DNA of 59,431 nt from an uncultured Lachnospiraceae bacterium. Lineage in GTDB: Bacteria; Bacillota; Clostridia; Lachnospirales; Lachnospiraceae. The stretch spans positions 1 through 59,431 of the forward strand of contig CANSPM010000020.1 of assembly GCA_947648875.1 (NCBI GenBank). Direction: 5' to 3'. This document shows, one piece after another, positions 25,606-32,169 of this stretch; position 1 is the first letter of the stretch, and every line of letters starts with the position of its first letter. Under the pieces are notes generated by a model. It had not been told where the DNA came from. It was given only the letters and a program-made list of their open reading frames with translations, and ran no database searches. Position numbers and translations under genes: made by a program.

Positions 25606-26676
25606 TTACTTTAACTTCTCCCCGCACTCCGGGCAAAATCTGGGGTCACCGTCCATGACCGCATCGCATTTGGGGCACTTTTTCGCCAGAGACATCCCGC
25701 ACTCCGGGCAAAAACGACCTCTTGCAGGTATCCTGCCGCCACAGCCGGGACACAGCGTCTGCTGTTCCTGCCGCATGCGTTCCCCAGGCTCCTGCGTTTT
25801 GATCTCTCCGCTGATCTCTCCAAACGCGGCCCCCATCGCGCCGCCCAGGCCCAGGCCCATACCCGTTCCGATTCCCGCGCCCATAAACAGCGCGCCCGCA
25901 GACCCGGGATTGGAGGCGGCTCCTTCCAGAGCGTTAAAGGATCTCTCCTGCCGATAGTCAAACCCAATAATTTCCATCTCCGCCTTTTTCGCCAGCGCCT
26001 CCTTGAGTTTCTTTACGGAAGGGTCCTCCTCCGGGACACTGATCTCATTCACATAAAAATGGATCAGTCGGATTCCGTACTCCGCCATATCCGGCTCAAT
26101 TTTCTCCTTCATATATCCGGAGAGTTCATCAATATACGCGTTTATTTCCATTACGCTGATCTGCCTTTTCAGCAGATAGGAGGAAAGGACATCCTTGACC
26201 TTTGTAACGCAGAGTCCCCTGAAATAATTTGTGAGCATATTTCTGTCAAAGGCGGGCATGGTTCCCACCAGCTTTACCAGAAACTTACTGGCGTCCTCCA
26301 CCCGGATGCCAAACATGCCGTTGGCGCGGACCGGCACAAAAATCCCGTACCTGGAATCCTGCATCTGTATGGGAGATGGCGTCCCCCATTTAACATCCAG
26401 TGTGGAGAGTTTATTGACATACCACACTTCCGCCGCAAATGGAGACTTGCCGCCAAAAGGCAGATTGATGACCTTATTCAGGAGGGGAATATTATGCGTC
26501 TCCAGGGTATACCTTCCGGCCGTGAACATATCCAGCGCTCTCCCGTCCCGGAACAAAAACGCTTCCTGTGACTCGTTCACAATCAACTGCGTCCATGTAC
26601 ACAGTTCCTCCCCTGGAAATTTCCAGGCCAGCAGACCTGGATTTCCGTTATACTTTACAACATCCACAATTGCCAT
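25606..26676 (-). CDS. SPFH-domain protein with C-terminal zinc ribbons (YdjI-like)
   Basis: A 356-residue protein. Residues 1-250 form the SPFH/virion-core (YdjI-type) domain, recognisable by KYNGNPGLLAWKFPGEEL, LTNYFRGLCVTKVKDVLSSY and a long KLKEALAKKAEMEI helix. A Gly/Met/Ala-rich linker (about 265-290) leads to two or three zinc ribbons, CPGCGGRIPARGRFCPECG, CPKC and FCPECGEKL. SPFH proteins form membrane-associated oligomers that organise microdomains or recruit stress proteins; YdjI in Bacillus works with PspA-like YdjH. It is the first gene of a likely four-gene operon ending in glf. Confidence 0.88.
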   Translation of the reverse strand: MAIVDVVKYNGNPGLLAWKFPGEELCTWTQLIVNESQEAFLFRDGRALDMFTAGRYTLETHNIPLLNKVINLPFGGKSPFAAEVWYVNKLSTLDVKWGTPSPIQMQDSRYGIFVPVRANGMFGIRVEDASKFLVKLVGTMPAFDRNMLTNYFRGLCVTKVKDVLSSYLLKRQISVMEINAYIDELSGYMKEKIEPDMAEYGIRLIHFYVNEISVPEEDPSVKKLKEALAKKAEMEIIGFDYRQERSFNALEGAASNPGSAGALFMGAGIGTGMGLGLGGAMGAAFGEISGEIKTQEPGERMRQEQQTLCPGCGGRIPARGRFCPECGMSLAKKCPKCDAVMDGDPRFCPECGEKLK

Positions 26677-26723
26677 TTTACCTTTTCCTCCATCCGTACT
26701 ATCAGAACTATTCTATTCCTGTT

Positions 26724-26737
26724 CATTGCGCGCAATG
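26724..26737. promoter_or_regulatory. 14-bp perfect palindrome upstream of the SPFH gene
   Basis: The sequence CATTGCGCGCAATG is fully self-complementary and lies about 50 bp before the SPFH start, where a promoter is expected. It may be a regulator site. A second GC palindrome (GCCGCGCGCGGC) lies near 26790, between the MscS and SPFH genes. Confidence 0.4.
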
Positions 26738-26812
26738 CCTTCCGTGAAATTGCCGCCCGCCGCAGACACAAAGACGTTCTATTGAAACGCGCCGCGCGCG
26801 GCACAAATTATT

Positions 26813-27703
26813 TTACGGCGAATCCTGCCCTGCCTGTTGCACATGCACATCCAGCTGCGGATAAGGAATCCGAATGTCCGCCTGATCCAGAGCATACTTT
26901 ATTCCCTCCGTCAGGCGATAACGCCCGTCCCAGTACTCCTCATTGGTAAACCAGCAGCGGACAGTCAGCTGTATGGCGCTGTCTCCCAGGGAGTCCACCA
27001 CCACCCGCATCTCCTGGTCCTTCAGCACCGCCGGGTCCTCTGACAGCAATTCCGTCAGAGCCTCCCGGGCCGTCCGGATATCAGAACAGTAGGAAATTCC
27101 CACAGAGATATCGCATCTGCGATATTTATCCGTGGTGATATTCACCAGACTGCCGTTGGCCAGCGCTCCGTTGGGCAATATAACGGTTCGGTTGTCCGGA
27201 GTCAACAGTTTGGTGTAAAACAGCTGAATCTCCGTCACCGTGCCCTCTTTTCCGTTGGCGTCTATAATGTAGTCCCCCACCAGAAAAGGCTTCAAAATCA
27301 GGATCAGCACACCCCCCGCCAGATTGGAAAGGCTTCCCTGCACCGCCAGACCGATGGCCACGCCTGCGGAACCAAGCAGGGCCACCACACTGGCGGCATC
27401 CACCCCAAAGCCGCCGGCTATCATAAAAATCAGCAGGATATACAGAACCGCCTTGAGAAAGGAGTCGGTAAACTGCCTTATTCCCAAGTCCACACTGCTC
27501 CGTTCCAGAGATTTTTTCACAATTCTCCGCAGCAGCTTTATCACCTGGGCTCCCAACAGGAATACTACCAGAGCCAGCACAATCCGCAGTCCCATATGCA
27601 ATGCTTTTTCCGGCAACTCTTCTAAGAATTTTTCAATCATTCCGGGGTCAAGCGAAGATGCCTCCCAGTCTGTTGTTCTGGGAAGGATTCTGTCTGAAAA
27701 CAT
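26813..27703 (-). CDS. mscS: Small-conductance mechanosensitive channel
   Basis: A 296-residue MscS-family channel that opens under membrane tension to release solutes. Three N-terminal helices are visible. The third, lining the pore, has the Gly/Ala-rich pattern VVALLGSAGVAIGLAVQGSLSNLAGG (about 110-135). The cytoplasmic beta domain follows (VGDYIIDANGKEGTVTEIQ, VILPNGALANGSLVN) and a C-terminal alpha/beta part. Length is typical of the short MscS type. AAAGGAG precedes the ATG. It lies 21 bp downstream of glgB and is probably co-transcribed with it. Confidence 0.95.
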   Translation of the reverse strand: MFSDRILPRTTDWEASSLDPGMIEKFLEELPEKALHMGLRIVLALVVFLLGAQVIKLLRRIVKKSLERSSVDLGIRQFTDSFLKAVLYILLIFMIAGGFGVDAASVVALLGSAGVAIGLAVQGSLSNLAGGVLILILKPFLVGDYIIDANGKEGTVTEIQLFYTKLLTPDNRTVILPNGALANGSLVNITTDKYRRCDISVGISYCSDIRTAREALTELLSEDPAVLKDQEMRVVVDSLGDSAIQLTVRCWFTNEEYWDGRYRLTEGIKYALDQADIRIPYPQLDVHVQQAGQDSP

Positions 27704-27724
27704 GTATATACTGCTCCTTTCAGC

Positions 27725-30262
27725 CTACTGGGATACCGCTTCCCCGTTTATCTTACCGTCGGCAACGCCCGGCAGATTGTCGGAAGCCGCTTTCTTCCTG
27801 GCAGATGCCTTACCGGTTGTGTCCGCTGTCTTTGTCGTCACCGTCTTTTTCGGCTTTGCCGCAGTGCCTGTCGCTTTCTGGGTATCCGGTTTTACCCCGG
27901 CGACAGTCTTGGCCTCACGGTCCGCCTCCTGATTGGAAGTCTTCTGATTCGAAGTCTTTTGGGCAGCCGTTCTGCCCGATGCCTTTTTGGGTGTATTCTC
28001 CTTAATCAGCGCCAATTTTTTGCGCACCCGCTCCTCGATCACCCGGTTAAGCTCATCCTCCGTGTATGGTTCAAAACGCAGGATACTTAAAGACAAAGGA
28101 GCCAGTTTCACGCTGATGGACACAGCCTGCTCGTCCCACTCTATGTCCGTTGCGGCCAGAGCTCTCTTGTTCACCACACCCGTGCCACCGTATATCTTTT
28201 CATCCGTGTTCAGGATCTCCTTATACTTGCCGTCAAAGGGCACCCCAGTGCGAATCTCCTGGGCCACACCTGCAAAATTCGCCACCACCACCAGCATATC
28301 GCTGGCATCACTCCCCTTCCGCAGAAAACTCAGATAGCAGTCATTGCCGGAAATGGCATTGAGCCATGCAAAACCTGCGGGTTCCTGGTCCAGTTCATGC
28401 AAAGCCGTCTCCCGGCGATACAAATGGTTCAAATCCTTATACAGTTCCGCCACACCCTTGTGCTCCGGCACATTGAGCAGCTCCCACTGTGCTCTCCTGT
28501 TCTCATTCCACTCGTCAAACTCCGCCAGTTCCTGGCCCATGAACAAAAGTTTCTTCCCCGGATGCGTCATCATATAGGCATAGGTCAGGCGCAGATTGGC
28601 CAGCTTCTCCTCCCTGGTTCCAGGCATTTTTCCCGCCATGGTAGCCTTGCCGTGCACCACTTCATCGTGAGAGAACACCAGTTGAAACTTCTCGCTGTAG
28701 GCATAGATCATGCTAAAAGTAAGTTCTCCGTGATGGTGACCGCGGAAATAAGGGTCCATTCGGATATAGCCCAGATAGTCATTCATAAAGCCCATGTTCC
28801 ACTTTAAATCAAAACCCAGCCCCCCCTTGTCCAGATCCTCGGTGATCAGAGGGAACGCAGTGCTCTCCTCCGCGATGGACAACACGCCGGGATCTCGCTT
28901 TTTCAGAACGGAGTTCAGGTGCTTGATCATCTCCATGGCCTCCAGATTTTCCTTGCCGCCATACATGTTAGCCACCCATTCCCCGTCATTTTTGCCATAG
29001 TCAAGATACAGCATACTGGCCACTGCGTCCATACGAATGCCGTCCGCATGATACTTTTCCACCCAGAACAGTGCGTTGGCAATCAGATAGTTGGACACCT
29101 GAGGCCTTCCGTAATTGTAAATCAGCGTTCCCCAGTGGGGGTGAAAACCCTGGCGGGGGTCCTGATGCTCATACAGGCAGGTACCGTCAAAGCCGGAAAG
29201 TCCGTGGGTATCCCTGGGAAAATGAGCCGGCACCCAGTCCAGAATCACACCGATTCCCGCCTTGTGCATCTCATTGACAAAATACATAAAATCCTCGGGA
29301 CTGCCGTACCGGGAGGTAGGCGCATAATAACCGATGACCTGGTATCCCCAGGAGCCGTCAAAGGGATGCTCCATAATAGGCATCAGCTCCACATGGGTAT
29401 ATCCCATCTCCTTCACATAGGCCGCCACCCTGGGAGCAATCTCCCTGTAGTTGGCATAAGGCTCCCCCTCCGGAGGCTCAAGGAAGGACCCCATATACAT
29501 CTCATAGACACTGACAGGGGCATTTCCTCCCTGAAATTCCCTGCGCCCTCTGATAAAATCCTCGTCCTCCCACGCGAAACGGCCTAAGTCTGCCACCACG
29601 GAAGCGTTGTCAGGACGAAGCTGCGCGGCATTGCCATAGGGGTCCGCTTTCAGAAAAGTAAGTCCTCCTCTGGCCTTGACCTCAAACTTATAGATACTTC
29701 CCTCGGTCACCTGGGGAATAAACAGTTCAAAAATGCCGCTGTCCCATAGACGGCGCATCTGGTGGGCGCGGCCGTCCCAGTTATTAAAGTCCCCCACCAC
29801 GCTGACTCGCATGGCATTGGGAGCCCACACCGCAAAACAGGTTCCCTCCTCTCCGTCCAGAACACAGGGATGCGCTCCCAGCTTTTCATAAATGGTATAG
29901 TGGATACCGGCGTCAAATTTCTCCGTGTCTTTTTGGGTAATCCTTGGGGCATGCCGATAGGGATCTTTCACCTGAACCGCTTTTCCCTCCCGGTCCACCA
30001 CAGCGTACTCATATTCTCCCATCTCTTTCTCCGGGATCAGCGCAGCGAAGAAACCCTCTTCGTCGGCCATATCCATGGGATACTCCTGGCCGCTTTTTAC
30101 CAGCCGCAAAGTCATCTCCACCGCCCCCGGGTAAAAGGCCTGTACCAACATCTGGCTGCCCACTTTATGGGGACCCAGCAGGTCATGAGGATGATCACAC
30201 TCGGAGTATACAATCTCCTCTATTGCCGGCCAGTTCATCAATTTATACAGCTTATTGTCCAT
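27725..30262 (-). CDS. glgB: 1,4-alpha-glucan branching enzyme with long basic tail
   Basis: An 845-residue GH13 enzyme that introduces alpha-1,6 branches into glycogen. It has two N-terminal CBM48-type modules (HPHDLLGPH near residue 23; AVWAPNAMRVSVVGDFNNWDG) and the catalytic barrel with DWVPAHFP, YHADGIRMDAVASMLYLDYG (nucleophile Asp), SIAEESTAFP (Glu) and VFSHDEVVHGK. The C-terminal beta domain is followed by about 95 extra residues rich in Lys, Ala, Thr and Gln (QKTSNQKTSNQ, AAKPKKTVTTKT, ASARKKAASD). The core family length is 630-750 residues, so the tail is an addition. ATG at 30262 follows AAGGGG. No other glycogen genes are adjacent. Confidence 0.94.
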   Translation of the reverse strand: MDNKLYKLMNWPAIEEIVYSECDHPHDLLGPHKVGSQMLVQAFYPGAVEMTLRLVKSGQEYPMDMADEEGFFAALIPEKEMGEYEYAVVDREGKAVQVKDPYRHAPRITQKDTEKFDAGIHYTIYEKLGAHPCVLDGEEGTCFAVWAPNAMRVSVVGDFNNWDGRAHQMRRLWDSGIFELFIPQVTEGSIYKFEVKARGGLTFLKADPYGNAAQLRPDNASVVADLGRFAWEDEDFIRGRREFQGGNAPVSVYEMYMGSFLEPPEGEPYANYREIAPRVAAYVKEMGYTHVELMPIMEHPFDGSWGYQVIGYYAPTSRYGSPEDFMYFVNEMHKAGIGVILDWVPAHFPRDTHGLSGFDGTCLYEHQDPRQGFHPHWGTLIYNYGRPQVSNYLIANALFWVEKYHADGIRMDAVASMLYLDYGKNDGEWVANMYGGKENLEAMEMIKHLNSVLKKRDPGVLSIAEESTAFPLITEDLDKGGLGFDLKWNMGFMNDYLGYIRMDPYFRGHHHGELTFSMIYAYSEKFQLVFSHDEVVHGKATMAGKMPGTREEKLANLRLTYAYMMTHPGKKLLFMGQELAEFDEWNENRRAQWELLNVPEHKGVAELYKDLNHLYRRETALHELDQEPAGFAWLNAISGNDCYLSFLRKGSDASDMLVVVANFAGVAQEIRTGVPFDGKYKEILNTDEKIYGGTGVVNKRALAATDIEWDEQAVSISVKLAPLSLSILRFEPYTEDELNRVIEERVRKKLALIKENTPKKASGRTAAQKTSNQKTSNQEADREAKTVAGVKPDTQKATGTAAKPKKTVTTKTADTTGKASARKKAASDNLPGVADGKINGEAVSQ

Positions 30263-30389
30263 AATTGCCCCTTTTCTGTATGGCTTTTTCTGTTCTATAT
30301 TGTGTCCCTGTGCTGCGGATGCCATACTGCCGCAGAAGGTCCATCATTTTTTTACGCAGACACGCTGTGTATACAAATCCCACCGATTC

Positions 30390-31625
30390 TCACAGTGTAT
30401 GTATAAACAGACCGCTTCTGAGTTTGGGTTCAAACCAGGTGGATTTAGGAGGCATCAGTCTGCCTGCGTCCGCCACGGCAAACAGTTCATAGATGGAAGT
30501 GGGATACAGCGCGAAAGCAACCCGCATATCTGTACGTACCCGTCTCTCCAATTCCTCCAGTCCCCGGATTCCTCCCACAAAATCAATGCGCCTGTCGGTC
30601 TTGGGATCACCAATCCCCAGAACGGGAGCCAGGAGATGCTCCTGTAAAAGAGACACATCCAGCCCCTCCACCGCATCCTGACTGCGAATATCTTCATGGG
30701 CCGTAAGACGATACCATTCTCCCTCCAGATACATGCCGTATTCATACTTTTTCTCCGGCCTACAGGGGGTGTCCCCCATGGGCAGGACGCTGAATTTCTC
30801 TCTGACTTTATCCAGAAAGGACTCTCTGTCATACCCGTTTAAATCCTTCACCACTCGATTGTAGTCCATAATTTTTAATTCATCAGCGGAAAAAAGCACC
30901 GACAGGAAGAAGTTGTACTCTTCCCCCCCAGTGTGGACTGGATTCTTTTCCCTGCGCTGTAGCCCCACCTTCACCGCCGAGGCACAGCGGTGATGACCGT
31001 CCGCAATATAGATCTGCTCCATGGCGGCAAAAGTATCCCGGATCGTCCGCGTCTGCCTCTCCTCTGACACCACCCAGACTCTGTGCGTGACACTGTCCTC
31101 CGAAGTAAAATCACAGACGGCCCGTCCCTCTGTCACCTGCGCTATCACCTGCCGTAGCGCGGCCTGATCGCGATAGGCCAGGAAAATAGGACCTGTCTGG
31201 GCATCGCAGGTATCCACATGCCGAATACGGTCCTGCTCCTTGTCCGCACGGGTATTCTCGTGCTTTTTTATCACCTGGTTTAAGTAGTCGTCGATGGAGG
31301 CACAGGCCACAATCCCCTTCTGACTCCGTCCCTCCATGACCTGTTCATAGATATAGTAGCAGGGCCCCTCCTCTTTGACAAAGCGCCCCTCCCTGATCCA
31401 CTGCCAAAGCATATCGCGGGCTTTCTCATAGACACAGTCCGCATAAGTGTCCACCTCGGGAGGGAACTGGGACTCTGCCCGGTCAATGGAAAGAAAAGAA
31501 CCGGGGTGTCTTTTTACCTCTGCCGCCGCTTCTTCTCGGTTATATACATCATAGGGCAGGGCGGCAATTTCCGCCTCCAGCCCGAGAGCTGGCCTGTATG
31601 CCTGAAATGGTCTGATATCTGCCAT
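30390..31625 (-). CDS. DUF1015 family protein
   Basis: A 411-residue conserved protein of unknown biochemical function. Family hallmarks are MADIRPFQAYRP and ALPYDVYN at the N-terminus, SFLSIDRAE, the central YIADGHHRCASAVK motif and VLPMGDTP in the C-terminal half. Relatives in Clostridia usually neighbour serA and serC; here they lie 4-6 kb away, separated by two genes, supporting a link to serine metabolism. AGGAGG precedes the ATG at 31625; an upstream in-frame extension was rejected. A promoter (31660-31688) drives it divergently from the small gene at 31737. Confidence 0.9.
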   Translation of the reverse strand: MADIRPFQAYRPALGLEAEIAALPYDVYNREEAAAEVKRHPGSFLSIDRAESQFPPEVDTYADCVYEKARDMLWQWIREGRFVKEEGPCYYIYEQVMEGRSQKGIVACASIDDYLNQVIKKHENTRADKEQDRIRHVDTCDAQTGPIFLAYRDQAALRQVIAQVTEGRAVCDFTSEDSVTHRVWVVSEERQTRTIRDTFAAMEQIYIADGHHRCASAVKVGLQRREKNPVHTGGEEYNFFLSVLFSADELKIMDYNRVVKDLNGYDRESFLDKVREKFSVLPMGDTPCRPEKKYEYGMYLEGEWYRLTAHEDIRSQDAVEGLDVSLLQEHLLAPVLGIGDPKTDRRIDFVGGIRGLEELERRVRTDMRVAFALYPTSIYELFAVADAGRLMPPKSTWFEPKLRSGLFIHTL

Positions 31626-31659
31626 GTTTTCCTCCTTTGGGATAAATACTTTTCTTTTT

Positions 31660-31706
31660 ATCATATCAAAAATAGCTATGCACCACAAGCGCTAAAGTGT
31701 TATAAT
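31660..31706. promoter_or_regulatory. Divergent promoters for DUF1015 and the 31737 gene
   Basis: Minus strand: TTGTGG (31683-31688) and TATGAT (31660-31665), 17 bp apart, for DUF1015. Plus strand: an extended -10, TGTTATAAT (TATAAT 31701-31706), for the small gene; its -35 is poor. Confidence 0.6.
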
Positions 31707-31736
31707 AAGAAAAAAATTTGTGAGGTGTGATGTGCT

Positions 31737-32015
31737 ATGACAGACGAAAATCGTGTTATTTTAAAGAGAATCAACGATTACGCGGAGCAGGTGATGGGAG
31801 ATATTGATCCCCAGAAAGTACCTGTTTCCGCACAGATTGAAAAGCTCAAACCTATCCTGCAGGAGATAGCCGACGAGAAAAAAATGGCTCTGGAAGATAT
31901 TTTTATTCTGTACATGGATATTCAATCCGAGGCCTCCTGTGCCACCCAGCAAAAATTGTCGGAGGAATTGCAGGACCTGAACGACGGAAATGGCATGCCG
32001 ATTTTGATACGCTGA
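31737..32015 (+). CDS. Small conserved-looking protein of unknown function
   Basis: A 92-residue acidic, helix-rich protein, MTDENRVILKRINDYAEQVM to DGNGMPILIR, with no signal peptide or membrane segment. Heptad-like hydrophobics suggest a helical bundle. GAGGTG lies about 10 bases before the ATG and an extended -10 promoter just upstream, and a strong terminator follows at 32094, so it looks like a real monocistronic gene. No family recognised. Confidence 0.7.
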   Translation: MTDENRVILKRINDYAEQVMGDIDPQKVPVSAQIEKLKPILQEIADEKKMALEDIFILYMDIQSEASCATQQKLSEELQDLNDGNGMPILIR

Positions 32016-32093
32016 CACTGTGGCAGGCACTCTTCTGCCCCTTCTACGACAAGGCAGCCGAAAATCCCCTGCTCCAGTATGTGTGGATATGCG

Positions 32094-32133
32094 TATAGAC
32101 GGAGTTCCAATTTATATGGAAACTCCGTCTATA
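32094..32133. terminator. Terminator, probably bidirectional
   Basis: Perfect 13-bp stem (32094-32106 with 32121-32133), extendable by three pairs across a bulge. It lies between the convergent ends of the small gene (32015) and the large LRR gene (32170). Flanks are TA-rich but without a long T-run. Confidence 0.7.
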
Positions 32134-32169
32134 TGACTGTTCTGTCCATGCCTGCTATGGCAAATATTC

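Noticed and set aside
25655..25957. Plus-strand Pro-rich frame inside the SPFH gene
   Set aside because: Reverse complement of the Gly-rich linker and zinc ribbons; shadow of the real gene.
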